Positions 1-8,707 of a DNA stretch of 36,184 nucleotides are shown here, one piece after another; positions within the stretch are counted from its first letter, which is position 1, and each line of letters starts with the position of its first letter. This stretch comes from Alphaproteobacteria bacterium (GTDB lineage Bacteria; Pseudomonadota; Alphaproteobacteria; Rhizobiales; Hyphomicrobiaceae). Below the pieces are notes generated by a model. The model ran no database searches and was not told where the DNA came from. It saw only the letters and a program-made list of their open reading frames with translations. The stretch lies in contig JAGVSR010000085.1 of assembly GCA_019137195.1 (NCBI GenBank), positions 1-36,184 of the forward strand, in the 5' to 3' direction. The position numbers were made by a program, and so were the translations under genes.

Positions 1-219
1 ACGGAGGCCTTGAGCGCGCGAGAGGACGCCGACACGGCTGCTGCGCCTTCGACGGCGGACGTCGAGGCGTTCCTGGCCAGTGCCGGGAGCGCGAACGAGG
101 AGACGCTCGAGCCGATCAAGGGCGTGGTCCTGAGGTCGCGCGAGAGCAAGACCGCACACGACACGGTGACGGAAGCGGCCGGCGGCGCGCTGCTCCATCG
201 CAACGTGCTGGCGCATTGA
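1..219 (+). CDS. 3' end of an unidentified protein (5' truncated by window edge)
   Basis: The reading frame is open from the first base and stops with TGA at 217-219, so this is probably the C-terminal tail (72 visible residues) of a longer gene that begins outside the window. The visible part is rich in Ala, Glu, Ser and Thr, has no membrane segment and shows no motif I recognise. A TTG at 10 could act as a start but has no convincing ribosome binding site. The stop is followed within 10 bases by a perfect hairpin, which fits a gene end. It converges with the panC-side genes. It could also be a chance open frame in GC-rich DNA. Confidence 0.4.
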   Translation, partial: TEALSAREDADTAAAPSTADVEAFLASAGSANEETLEPIKGVVLRSRESKTAHDTVTEAAGGALLHRNVLAH

Positions 220-228
220 CGTCGGCAA

Positions 229-255
229 GGTGTCAGACTCTTCGGGTCTGACACC
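229..255. terminator. Hairpin between convergent genes, probable bidirectional terminator
   Basis: A perfect 10-bp inverted repeat (GGTGTCAGAC at 229-238 and its complement at 246-255) encloses a 7-base loop. It lies exactly between the stop of the upstream plus-strand frame and the stop of the small minus-strand membrane protein gene. There is no T-run on either side, so if it terminates it is not a classic intrinsic terminator; it may instead protect 3' ends. Confidence 0.5.
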
Positions 256-273
256 GGCCGCGCACGGATCAGT

Positions 274-462
274 CTACTTGCTCCGCATCACCATGGCGAG
301 GATGCCGGCGATGGCGCCGACGGCCGCGGCAGCGCCGATCTCGGGCACCGGCACGTCGGCGAGCGCGCCGCCGGCCCACAGCGTCTTGCCGATCCAGTAG
401 CCGGTGCCGATGACGGCGCCGAGGATCGCGCCGTAAATCGCGTCCTGCTTCGAGATGTTCAT
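274..462 (-). CDS. Small two-segment membrane protein, coupled to panC
   Basis: This 62-residue protein has two hydrophobic stretches, roughly residues 8-28 and 40-58, each rich in Gly and Ala (GAILGAVIGTG near residue 11), and ends in a basic MRSK tail, so it is probably an inner-membrane hairpin protein. The ATG at 462 overlaps the panC stop in an ATGA arrangement (460-462 start, 459-461 stop), and a G-rich stretch at the end of panC could serve as ribosome binding site. This indicates translational coupling to panC. I do not recognise the family and assign no function. A longer frame reaching 507 exists but lies wholly inside panC and is less likely. Confidence 0.6.
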   Translation of the reverse strand: MNISKQDAIYGAILGAVIGTGYWIGKTLWAGGALADVPVPEIGAAAAVGAIAGILAMVMRSK

Positions 463-1316
463 GATCCCACCCCCACGTTGTCTATGAGCCGCGTCCGCCC
501 GAGCCATACGGCGGCGAGGACGCGCCCCTCGCGTCCCGATCTGGGCTCGTATGGTTCGAGCGTCTCCGCATCCCGGATCTCGATGTAGTCGATCCTGGCG
601 AAGCCGGCGGCGAGGAGGTCGTGGTTCGCGGTCTCGATGGCGCGGTTCACGGGGCCGCCGGTCTTCGCGACGTCGGCGATGCCGAGGAGCGCGCGGTGCA
701 GGGCCGGTGCGATGCTCCGCTCGTCGGGCGTCAGGTAGGCGTTGCGCGAGGAGAGGGCGAGGCCATCCTTCGCGCGCTGAGTGGGGAGCGCCGCAATGGT
801 GAGCGGCAGGTTCAAGTCGCGCACCATCTGGCGCACGACGCAGAGCTGCTGGTAGTCCTTCTCCCCGAACACCGCGACGTCGGGCGTCACCTGGCTGAAG
901 AGCTTGCAGCAGACCGTCGCCACACCGCCGAAATGGTGCGGGCGGAACTCGCCTTCGAGGTCCTCCGCCGCGCTGCCCGGCACGATGCGCGTGGAAAAGC
1001 CCTCCGGGTACATCTCCTCGGCCGTCGGTGACCAGACGAGATCGGCGCCGGCCGCCTGGAGCTTCGTGAGATCGCCTGCCTCGTCGCGCGGGTAGCGGGA
1101 GAGGTCCTCGGTCGGTGCGAACTGAGTGGGGTTGACGAAAATCGACACGACCGTGCGGCCGGCCTTTTTGCGCGCGACCCCGACGAGGGCGAGGTGTCCG
1201 TCGTGGAGCGCGCCCATGGTCGGCACCAGCGCGACGCGCTCACCGGCTGTGCGCCAGGAGCCGACGGCCTTCCGCAGGTCCTTGAGGTGTCTGACGATTT
1301 TGATCTTGGAGGACAA
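459..1316 (-). CDS. panC: Pantothenate synthetase (pantoate--beta-alanine ligase)
   Basis: PanC condenses pantoate with beta-alanine using ATP, the last step of pantothenate (vitamin B5) synthesis in the cytoplasm. The protein has the family's nucleotidyl-transfer signature in order: VALVPTMGALHDGHLALV near residue 25 (HxGH-type motif), IFVNPTQF near 58, FRPHHFGGVATVCCKLF near 120, VFGEKDYQQL near 145 and the KMSKS-like LSSRNAYL near 187. I chose TTG at 1316 as the start because GAGGAG lies about 7 bases upstream and it gives 285 residues, the normal family size; the frame runs open to 1502 but that extension is unlike PanC. The gene is divergent from putA and overlaps the small membrane protein gene downstream. 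panB is not in the window. Confidence 0.95.
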   Translation of the reverse strand: MSSKIKIVRHLKDLRKAVGSWRTAGERVALVPTMGALHDGHLALVGVARKKAGRTVVSIFVNPTQFAPTEDLSRYPRDEAGDLTKLQAAGADLVWSPTAEEMYPEGFSTRIVPGSAAEDLEGEFRPHHFGGVATVCCKLFSQVTPDVAVFGEKDYQQLCVVRQMVRDLNLPLTIAALPTQRAKDGLALSSRNAYLTPDERSIAPALHRALLGIADVAKTGGPVNRAIETANHDLLAAGFARIDYIEIRDAETLEPYEPRSGREGRVLAAVWLGRTRLIDNVGVGS

Positions 1317-1550
1317 CGATCCACTCCTCGGCGCCACGGGGGCGCTCTGCCGTGTGCTATAGTCGCCTGCCGTGTGGCACCGATGCACGGCCGCCGGCGC
1401 TACGGGCTTGAGCCTATTGCACCCTGGGCTGGCGGTTTGTCCACCGGGTCCCCCCGATCTTGACCGCCGCCCACAACGTGACGATCTGCTAGACTTGGGC
1501 AAAGCGCCCGAATCGGGTCAGTTCCTGCGTCTTCGGTCGAAGGGGATGGC

Positions 1551-4500
1551 ATGGTCGCGCTCAAGAAATCGGATGTCGAGGGTTTCCGCCGGGACGTCCT
1601 GGCGACGCTGCCCTCGCGTGACGAGATCGCCGCCCATCACCTCATGGACGAAACCCGTCTCGTCGGCGGACTCGTCGAACGTGCCGTCTACTCGGACGAG
1701 GAGCGCCGACGTATCGCCGAAGTCGCGCGCCGGCTGGTGACGGAAGCCCGCGCCAGCCACGGCAAGCACTCGGGCATCGACGCGTTCATGCGGGAGTACG
1801 GCCTTTCGACCGAGGAGGGCGTGATTCTGATGTGCCTCGCCGAGGCGCTGCTCCGCATCCCCGACGCCGACACGGCCGATCGCTTCATCTCCGAGAAGAT
1901 CGCGGGCGGGCAGTGGGAGAAGCATCGCGGCCACTCGGACAGCTCGCTCGTCAACGCCTCGACGTGGGGGCTGATGCTGACCGGGCGGCTCGTGAAGCTC
2001 AAGGGCTCGCGCGGCGCCAATCCGTGGGACGCCTTGAAGCGCCTGGTTGCGCGCTCGGGCGAGCCGGTGATCCGGCAGGCCGTGCGCCAGGCGGTCAGGG
2101 TTCTGGGCGATCAGTTCGTGCTCGGGCGCTCGATCGAGGAGGCGATCGGGCGGGCGAGGGACGATCAGGCCAAGGGCTATCGGTTTTCGTACGACATGCT
2201 GGGCGAGGCGGCTCGATCCGACAAGGACGCGGTGCGCTATTTCGAACGTTACATGGCCGCCATCGCGGCGGTCGGCAAAGCGGCGGGGCCACTCGCGGGC
2301 GAGCACAGCGACGTGCTGATGGGGCGGCCGGGGCTGTCGATCAAGCTCTCGGCGCTGCATCCGCGCTTCGAGGCCGGCAAGGAGGAGCGGCTCGCCGCCG
2401 AGCTCGCGCCGCGGCTGATGACCCTTCTCAATGCCGCGCGCACCTACGGGCTGCCGATCACCATTGACGCCGAGGAGCAGGACAGGCTCGACGTTACGCT
2501 CGACATGTTCGGACGCGCGTTCGTCGACCCGGCGCTCGCCTCGTGGACCGGGCTCGGCATCGCGGTGCAGGCTTATGGTAAACGCGCCATACCGGTGCTT
2601 CGCTGGCTGCGCCGGCTTTCGGAGCGCACGGGCAAGCGCATCCCGGTGCGGCTCGTGAAGGGCGCCTATTGGGACAGCGAGATCAAGGTCGCGCAGGAGC
2701 GCGGGCTTCCCGGCTATCCCGTTTTCACGCGCAAGCTCAACACCGACGTCTCCTACCTCGCCTGCGTGCGGCTGCTGCTGTCGGATCCAGTGGCGTTCTA
2801 TCCGCAGTTCGCGACCCACAACGCGCATACGCTGGCGGCGTGCTCGGTTGCCGCAGGGGCGGCTCAGTTCGAATTCCAGCGGCTGCACGGCATGGGGGGC
2901 GCGCTCTACGACCAGGTGGTCGGTCCCGGCTCGCTCGGGCGCCACGCTCGCATCTATGCGCCCGTCGGCAGCCACGAGGATCTGCTCGGCTACCTCGTGC
3001 GGCGGCTTCTCGAGAACGGCGCCAATACCTCGTTCGTGAACCGCATGGCGGACAGCGAGGCGCCGATCACGCAGATCATCGCCGATCCGGTGGCGGCTGC
3101 CGAGCGCGAGCGCCTCGAGGCGGCGCAGGTGAAGCAGCTGCCCCTGCCGCGAGACATCTTCTGGCCGGAGCGCAAGAACTCGGGCGGGGTCGCGCTCTAC
3201 GACGCCACCCTGCGGGCGCCGCTGGTCGAGGCTATGGATCGCGCGGTCCGAGAGACGTTTGCGGCCGGCCCCATCGTCGCCGGCAAAGAGATCACGGGTG
3301 GGGCCGGGGCGACGCTCCTCATCTGCCCGCACGACAATCGCGAGCACATCGGATCGGTCAAAATCGCTGCGCCGATGGACGTCGACGCGGCGGTGGCGAG
3401 TGCGGCCGCCGCGCACCACGGCTGGGCGATGCGCGACGTCGCGAGCCGCGCCAAGGTCCTCGATCTCGCGGCTGACCTCGTCGAGCGCGACCGGGCCCGG
3501 CTGATGGCGCTCCTCGTGCGCGAAGGCGGCAAGACGATTGGCGATGCGCTGTCGGAAGTGCGCGAGACGGCCGACTTCCTGCGCTACTACGCGAGCGAGG
3601 GACGGCGCCTCCTCTCGGAGCCTAAGGGCCTCAGGAGCGTCACCGGCGAGACGAATCTGCTCACGCTCCACGGCCGCGGCCCGTTCGCCTGCATAGCGCC
3701 TTGGAACTTCCCGCTCGCCATCTTCACCGGCCAGATCGCAGCCGCGCTCGTTGCCGGCAACACGGTGCTCGCAAAGCCCGCCGAGGAGACGCCGCTCGTC
3801 GCCTCGATCATGGTCAAGCTCCTCCACGAGGCCGGAACACCGAAGGACGTGCTGCATCTGCTCACTGGAAACGCAACGGTCGGCATGGCGCTGGTCAAGG
3901 ATGCGCGCGTCCGGGGCGTCGCGTTCACCGGCTCGAACGAGGCGGCGTGGACGATCCAGCGACTGCTCGCAGAACGGCGCGGGGAGATCGTGCCGTTCAT
4001 CGCCGAGACGGGCGGACTCAACGCTATGATCGCGGACAGTAGCGCGCTTGCCGAGCAGGTGGTGCGTGACGTCGTGCGGTCCGCCTTCCAGTCGGCCGGG
4101 CAGCGCTGCTCGGCGGCACGGCTTCTGTTCATCCAGAACGAGATCGCGCCGAAGACGCTCGACATGCTGGCGGGTGCGGTCGAGGCGCTCGATCTCGGCG
4201 ACCCGTTCGACTATGCGACCGACGTCGGTCCCGTGATCAACGCCGGCGCCCAGGACGTCCTCGACGCACACAAGATGACCATGCAGAGGGCCGGCCGCGA
4301 GATCATCGATCCCTTGGTGCCGAACTCGTGCCGAACAGGCAGCTTCGTGACCCCGGCGGTTTACGAGATCGAGCGCATGAACCTCGTCGAGCGCGAGGTG
4401 TTCGGCCCCATCCTGCACGTGGTGCGCTTCGAGCGCGGGCATCTGCCCAAGGTCGTCGAGGCGATCAATACGGCAGGCTACGGCCTGACGCTCGGGCTCC

Positions 4501-4757
4501 ACAGCCGCATCGACGCGGTCGCAGACTACGTGGCAGAGCACGCACGGGTCGGCAATCTCTACGTCAATCGCAGCCAGGTCGGCGCCGTGCCCGGCGTGCA
4601 GCCGTTCGGCGGCGAGGGTCTGTCGGGCACCGGTCCGAAGGCGGGCGGCCCCAACTATCTGATGCGGTTTGCGACTGAGCGCGTGCGCTCGACCGACATC
4701 ACGGCGACGGGCGGCAACGTGGCCCTGCTGGTGCGGGAGATGCGAGACGAAGGCTGA
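1551..4757 (+). CDS. putA: Bifunctional proline dehydrogenase / L-glutamate-gamma-semialdehyde dehydrogenase
   Basis: PutA oxidises proline to pyrroline-5-carboxylate with FAD and then to glutamate with NAD+, feeding electrons to the respiratory chain at the membrane. Visible proline dehydrogenase motifs are LSIKLSALHPRFE (about 261-273), VRLVKGAYWDSE (about 366) and GANTSFVNRMAD (about 489). The aldehyde dehydrogenase half has PWNFPLA (about 717), the catalytic base region AETGG (Glu819) and the nucleophile in GQRCSA (Cys853), and ends with the PFGGEGLSGTGPKAGG motif. At 1068 residues it is the shorter PutA type: the N-terminus is not a ribbon-helix-helix repressor domain, so it should not autoregulate as in E. 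coli. ATG 1551 follows an AAGGGG-like site. No PutR/Lrp-type gene is adjacent; the divergent neighbour is panC. Confidence 0.97.
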   Translation: MVALKKSDVEGFRRDVLATLPSRDEIAAHHLMDETRLVGGLVERAVYSDEERRRIAEVARRLVTEARASHGKHSGIDAFMREYGLSTEEGVILMCLAEALLRIPDADTADRFISEKIAGGQWEKHRGHSDSSLVNASTWGLMLTGRLVKLKGSRGANPWDALKRLVARSGEPVIRQAVRQAVRVLGDQFVLGRSIEEAIGRARDDQAKGYRFSYDMLGEAARSDKDAVRYFERYMAAIAAVGKAAGPLAGEHSDVLMGRPGLSIKLSALHPRFEAGKEERLAAELAPRLMTLLNAARTYGLPITIDAEEQDRLDVTLDMFGRAFVDPALASWTGLGIAVQAYGKRAIPVLRWLRRLSERTGKRIPVRLVKGAYWDSEIKVAQERGLPGYPVFTRKLNTDVSYLACVRLLLSDPVAFYPQFATHNAHTLAACSVAAGAAQFEFQRLHGMGGALYDQVVGPGSLGRHARIYAPVGSHEDLLGYLVRRLLENGANTSFVNRMADSEAPITQIIADPVAAAERERLEAAQVKQLPLPRDIFWPERKNSGGVALYDATLRAPLVEAMDRAVRETFAAGPIVAGKEITGGAGATLLICPHDNREHIGSVKIAAPMDVDAAVASAAAAHHGWAMRDVASRAKVLDLAADLVERDRARLMALLVREGGKTIGDALSEVRETADFLRYYASEGRRLLSEPKGLRSVTGETNLLTLHGRGPFACIAPWNFPLAIFTGQIAAALVAGNTVLAKPAEETPLVASIMVKLLHEAGTPKDVLHLLTGNATVGMALVKDARVRGVAFTGSNEAAWTIQRLLAERRGEIVPFIAETGGLNAMIADSSALAEQVVRDVVRSAFQSAGQRCSAARLLFIQNEIAPKTLDMLAGAVEALDLGDPFDYATDVGPVINAGAQDVLDAHKMTMQRAGREIIDPLVPNSCRTGSFVTPAVYEIERMNLVEREVFGPILHVVRFERGHLPKVVEAINTAGYGLTLGLHSRIDAVADYVAEHARVGNLYVNRSQVGAVPGVQPFGGEGLSGTGPKAGGPNYLMRFATERVRSTDITATGGNVALLVREMRDEG

Positions 4758-4825
4758 GGGCCGGGATGACCGGTCGCGCCGCTTCAGGCCTCGCCGTTTG
4801 GCCTGCAATCGTGTAGGCAGCGGGC

Positions 4826-6229
4826 ATGCCCGTCCTCAAACCAGCCGCAATCTCGCTCATGAAACCCGCCGTCCGTTTCGCACCAAGTCCCACCGGCCGC
4901 CTTCATATCGGCAACATCCGCACGGCGGTGTTGAACTTCCTGTTCGCCCTCAAGCACGGCGGATCGTTCCTCCTGCGCCTCGACGACACCGACCGCGAGC
5001 GCTCGACGGAAGCGTTCGCGCAGGGCATCCGCGACGACCTCGTCTGGCTCGGCATGCGCTGGGACCGCGAGGCGCGCCAGTCCGACAGGACCGACCGTTA
5101 CGAGGAGGCGGCAAAGGCGCTCGTTGCGGCGCGACGGCTCTATCCTTGCTACGAGTCGGAGGAGGAGCTCTCGCTCCGGCGCAAGCGCCAGCTCTCGATG
5201 GGCCGGCCGCCGATCTACGATCGTGCGGCTTTGAAGCTTACGGCCGTCGACCGGCAGCGGCTCGAGGAGGAAGGACGGCGTCCGCACTGGCGCTTCCGGC
5301 TCGATAACACGTCGGAGGAGACGGGCCTTCAGCCGCAGCCGACCATCGTGTCGTGGAACGACATGGTGCGCGGTGACCAGACGGTCGATGCCGGCTCGCT
5401 GTCCGACCCCGTTCTGATCCGCGCCGACGGCACCTATCTCTATACGTTCACGAGCGTCGTCGACGACATCGACTTCGCCATCTCGCACATCATCCGTGGC
5501 GAGGACCACGTCACCAACACGGGCGTACAGATCCAGATTTTCGAGGCGCTTGGGGCGGAGCCGCCCGCTTTCGGGCATCACAGCCTGCTGGTCGGTGCCG
5601 ATGGGCAGGCGCTATCGAAGCGCCTCGGGGCGCTTTCGGCCGAAAGCTTCCGCGCCATGGAGCTCGAGCCGATGGCAGTGCTGTCGATGGCGGCGCTGCT
5701 CGGCACGTCCGACGCAGTCGAGCCGCACGGTCGCGTCGAGGAGCTGGCGTCGCTGTTCGATCCAGCCAAGATCTCCATGGCTCCCGGGCGGTTTGCTCTC
5801 GAGGAGCTCGAAGTGCTCAATGCCAAGCTGTTGCACAAGCTTCCTTACGCAGACGTGGCGGCGCGGCTGCAGGTGCTCGGCGTCGGTGGAGCGAGTGCGT
5901 TCTGGGAGACGGTTCGCGGCAACATCAGCGTGCTGAGGGAGGCCGCCGACTGGTGGCGGATCGCGACGAGCGAGATCGCACCTGTGATCGAACATGCTGC
6001 GCTATGCGCCCGCGCCGCGGATCTGCTGCCCTCCGGGCCGTGGGACGAGACCACGTGGGGAACCTGGACCGCGCTCGTCAAGGACGTAACCGGCGCCAAG
6101 GGCCGTGCGCTCTTTCATCCCTTGCGGCTCGCCTTGACCGGTCGCGACAGCGGCCCCGAGCTGAAGCACTTCCTGCCCTTCATCGGTCGCGAGCGGGCGA
6201 AGGCAAGGCTCGAGGGAACCGTGGGCTGA
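4826..6229 (+). CDS. gltX: Glutamyl-tRNA synthetase (class I), zinc-less type
   Basis: This enzyme charges tRNA with glutamate. The HIGH-type motif is HIGN at residues 27-30 following FAPSPTGRL, and the KMSKS-type motif is ALSKRLG (Lys265). IRGEDHVTNTGVQIQIFEAL is the conserved tRNA acceptor/active-site segment, and the C-terminus (LRLALTGRDSGPELKHFLPF) matches the family end. The region that binds zinc in E. coli GluRS is reduced here to YPCYES around Cys108, so no Cys-x-Cys zinc site is present. Many alphaproteobacteria carry two GluRS copies, one of which may serve tRNA-Gln charging through GatCAB; which copy this is cannot be decided here. The start could also be ATG 4859, which gives the family-typical N-terminus, but only 4826 has even a weak ribosome binding site. 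It follows putA by 68 bases. Confidence 0.93.
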   Translation: MPVLKPAAISLMKPAVRFAPSPTGRLHIGNIRTAVLNFLFALKHGGSFLLRLDDTDRERSTEAFAQGIRDDLVWLGMRWDREARQSDRTDRYEEAAKALVAARRLYPCYESEEELSLRRKRQLSMGRPPIYDRAALKLTAVDRQRLEEEGRRPHWRFRLDNTSEETGLQPQPTIVSWNDMVRGDQTVDAGSLSDPVLIRADGTYLYTFTSVVDDIDFAISHIIRGEDHVTNTGVQIQIFEALGAEPPAFGHHSLLVGADGQALSKRLGALSAESFRAMELEPMAVLSMAALLGTSDAVEPHGRVEELASLFDPAKISMAPGRFALEELEVLNAKLLHKLPYADVAARLQVLGVGGASAFWETVRGNISVLREAADWWRIATSEIAPVIEHAALCARAADLLPSGPWDETTWGTWTALVKDVTGAKGRALFHPLRLALTGRDSGPELKHFLPFIGRERAKARLEGTVG

Positions 6230-6721
6230 GGCTGAACGCCGGCCTGGCTGCAGTGCCAAGGCCCGTGGGTCGGGTCAGTGCTAGGCAGATCTGACACAAT
6301 CCGTCGCGAGCCTACGTCAGCGCCTGAAGGCCGCCTGTCTCGGCCGTCTGCTCGCCGGTCGGCAATCCTTCGCAATTCCTCCATACATCGGCATCGGCTG
6401 ATCACCATCGTGGCTCGATCGATCTCATCGCTCAGCCCGCCCTGCCGATCGTCGTGATCGAGCTTGCCGTCTCAAAGCACCTCATGCCGGCAGCTACCAG
6501 CGTCGCTACGAGCACGGCACGGACTTCGACAGTGCTGACGCATATGGTACACAAGCGTTCTACTGCTTGGTTCGAACGTCGTCGGCGGCGGGCGGGATCC
6601 CGGGTGGCGTCTCGATTGAAGAGTCGTGTTCCCGGCGGACGAACACGGCCCATCCGCCGAACGATTAAAACGGCGCTGACGGTGGTGCCCGCAGCAGGCC
6701 GTCGCGTCCGCAGCGCTGCTC
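6230..6721. other. Gene-free stretch between convergent gltX and acetyltransferase
   Basis: About 490 bases separate the gltX stop from the stop of the minus-strand acetyltransferase gene. Short open frames occur on both strands (6432-6725 minus, 6454-6783 plus), but their products are Arg/Thr/Ser-rich, low-complexity and lack a ribosome binding site. I see no terminator with a T-run, no tRNA and no clear repeat. It may be a decayed gene or spacer. Confidence 0.4.
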
Positions 6722-7300
6722 TCATCTCCCGACTGACAGGCTGCCCGTGCCGCGCAGCGTCCGGTCCCAGGCCTCGTTCGTGATGTGCCAGGTCTGCTCG
6801 GTCCAGCCGTGGGCAGTCATCATTGAATTGGCTTCGGCGGTGCCGGTCTCCTCGGCCCCGAACCAGAGAGCGAGGCGACGCACGGGAACGTTGGCGCTCG
6901 AGGTGACACCCGTGATCTCGCGGAGTCCGAGCTTGCCGAAGGCGAAGCCGAGAAGCGCACGCGAGATCTCCATGGCGTACGTATAGCGGCCCCAGTGTAT
7001 GGCGGCGAGCTCGAGGCCGAGCTCGGCGGTTCCCGCGGGCCTGCCCTCGGTGATCAGGCGGCAGATGCCGGCGAGTGGCTCTCCGGTCGTGCGGGAGACG
7101 ATGGCGAGATGCCAGTCGTGGCGAGGGCTGGCGGCGGCCGACAGTGCATAGCTTTTCAGGAGACGCTCGACGTGGTCGGGGTCGCGGTCGTCAGGGCCAT
7201 AGAAGGCGAGATAGCGCGGGTCGCTGGCATAGACGCGGAAGCGGACCTCGTCGGCCGGCTCGAAATCCCGAAGCACGAAGCGGCGCGTGTCGATGCGCAT
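6722..7300 (-). CDS. GNAT-family N-acetyltransferase, RimJ/RimL type
   Basis: The 192-residue protein begins with the RimJ/RimL-like pattern LRDFEPADEVRFRVYASDPR and continues with WHLAIVSRTTGEPLAG (beta strand region) and LGLELAAIHWGRYTYAMEIS, where acetyl-CoA binds in this family. The family transfers acetyl from acetyl-CoA to protein N-termini or small amines. The usual Gly-x-Gly of the pyrophosphate loop is not obvious (WGRYTYA), so its activity may differ. ATG 7300 follows an AAAGGCGGG stretch at suitable distance. The gene lies downstream of the DUF2865 gene on the same strand, about 180 bases away. Substrate is unknown. Confidence 0.8.
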   Translation of the reverse strand: MRIDTRRFVLRDFEPADEVRFRVYASDPRYLAFYGPDDRDPDHVERLLKSYALSAAASPRHDWHLAIVSRTTGEPLAGICRLITEGRPAGTAELGLELAAIHWGRYTYAMEISRALLGFAFGKLGLREITGVTSSANVPVRRLALWFGAEETGTAEANSMMTAHGWTEQTWHITNEAWDRTLRGTGSLSVGR

Positions 7301-7480
7301 GGGGCCCGCCTTTCAGGTTCGCCGGGTTGCCCGGGGGCCTGGCGCGTCTCCCCCAATTCTCTGAGGGCACGCCGGAGCATGCATAGGAAGCGCCACGCAG
7401 CGCGCCGAGGCAAGCATGAAAATTGGCGCGGCGATACCTGATGCGCGTCGGAGCAGGGGCGTGCTCGCCGTGAGCCTCCG

Positions 7481-8707
7481 CTACTGCGTCTCCCAGGGAA
7501 GTCGCTCGCGGCCGGTCTCGGCGGCCCAACCGCCAGCTGCCGCGGATGGGGACGTCGCGGCGGGCGGTATGGCGGCGGCTGGCTCGCCGTCCGTCGCGGG
7601 CGGTGGAGCGCCGAGGGCGGAGGCAGTCGCGCCGCCGGGCGCGGCTGCTTCGCGCGGGGTGCCGCCCTCGGGCAGGTACTCCGTCTCTTTGCACGAGCAG
7701 CCTGCAACGTACTCCTTCCGGTAGCGGAAGGCGGACCTCAGCTGGTTGTACGGCTGGCTGGTCTGATACCCGACCATGTCGTCGGTCGAGCCGCCGGGGT
7801 TCTGGTAGTAGTAGAGCTCTGCGGGGGCCGCGCACTTCGACTGGCAGGCCTCGGCGTCGCGGTCGAAGTGGTTGGGGAGCGTCGAGAAGCTCACCGGGAA
7901 GAAGTAGCCGTCACAGAGCCTGACGCACACCGTGCGGTAGGTGGCGTAGGGCTGGGCACTGTAGGTGCCGAGGCCGCCCTGGCCGGCGGCGTCCTCGCCC
8001 TCGGACCAGATTCCACCGGATGGGCTGGAACTCTGACGCGCGACCTGCTGAGAGTAGCGGTCGCCGCAATTGTTGCGCGCGAGCTCCCGTACGATCTCGT
8101 CGCGATAGGAGCGCCCCGAGGAGGCCAGCAGCTGCGAGCGCTGGCTTTCGAGGTCAGACAGTCGCCGTCGCGCTCCTTCGGTCTGCGACTGCAGGTCGAT
8201 ACAGCGGCGCGACTGCTTCAGTGTCTTGGTGAAGAAGAACGTTTCATAGCAGTCCGCGCGGTCGAGCTGCTGGCGGGACTGTCGGTAGAGCTGATCGGCC
8301 TCGGCGAGCTGGCGCTCGACGAGCGGCAGCTGCTCCTGAGCGGGACTGCCTTTCTGGCCCTCCTGCACGAGACGCCGCTCGAGCTCGAGGCAGACGGGGG
8401 TGGCGCGCTGGGCCCAACTTGCGGCAGGGGCAGCTGGCGCGGCAGGTTGCCCGGCCACCGGTGGCGGCTGGCCGACTGCGGGCGGTTGGGGCTGAGCCGC
8501 GGGGCCGGCGATGGGGGCGGGGGGGATCGGCGGCGGCTTCGGCTTCTCGTCCCATGGCCATGACCAGCCTTGCGCGGCGGACGGCGTAGCGCCCAGTGCG
8601 GCGCCGGCAAGGACGAACGCTGCCGCAAGTGCCAAGCGTCCCGGCCCGCGCCAGTGCTGCCGGGTGCCGGTCGGTGGCTCGCAGGTGAGGTCCGGGGCCT
8701 TGCCCAT
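7481..8707 (-). CDS. Secreted DUF2865-family protein, Pro/Ala-rich
   Basis: A 408-residue exported protein of the DUF2865 family, found mainly in Hyphomicrobiales, with no established function. A basic N-terminus is followed by a hydrophobic stretch (about residues 24-40) and a signal-peptidase-like site after SAA near 45. A proline-rich low-complexity linker (about 53-92) precedes a predicted coiled-coil region with many Gln, Arg and Leu (about 100-200). The conserved core is YRTVCVRLCDGYFFPVSFS, then Cys pairs in EACQSKC and AGCSCKE, suggesting disulphides in the periplasm. The C-terminus is again Pro/Ala-rich. ATG 8707 has only a weak ribosome binding site, so a downstream start is possible. 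It diverges from cysS. Confidence 0.85.
   Translation of the reverse strand: MGKAPDLTCEPPTGTRQHWRGPGRLALAAAFVLAGAALGATPSAAQGWSWPWDEKPKPPPIPPAPIAGPAAQPQPPAVGQPPPVAGQPAAPAAPAASWAQRATPVCLELERRLVQEGQKGSPAQEQLPLVERQLAEADQLYRQSRQQLDRADCYETFFFTKTLKQSRRCIDLQSQTEGARRRLSDLESQRSQLLASSGRSYRDEIVRELARNNCGDRYSQQVARQSSSPSGGIWSEGEDAAGQGGLGTYSAQPYATYRTVCVRLCDGYFFPVSFSTLPNHFDRDAEACQSKCAAPAELYYYQNPGGSTDDMVGYQTSQPYNQLRSAFRYRKEYVAGCSCKETEYLPEGGTPREAAAPGGATASALGAPPPATDGEPAAAIPPAATSPSAAAGGWAAETGRERLPWETQ

Noticed and set aside
1518-4808. 1096-codon open frame on the minus strand covering all of putA
   Set aside because: It is the antisense shadow of a GC-rich gene: the product is Arg/His/Asp-rich with no motif, while the plus strand gives full-length PutA.
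6432-6783. Small frames on both strands between gltX and the acetyltransferase gene
   Set aside because: No ribosome binding site, low-complexity products and no recognised motif; kept as gene-free.
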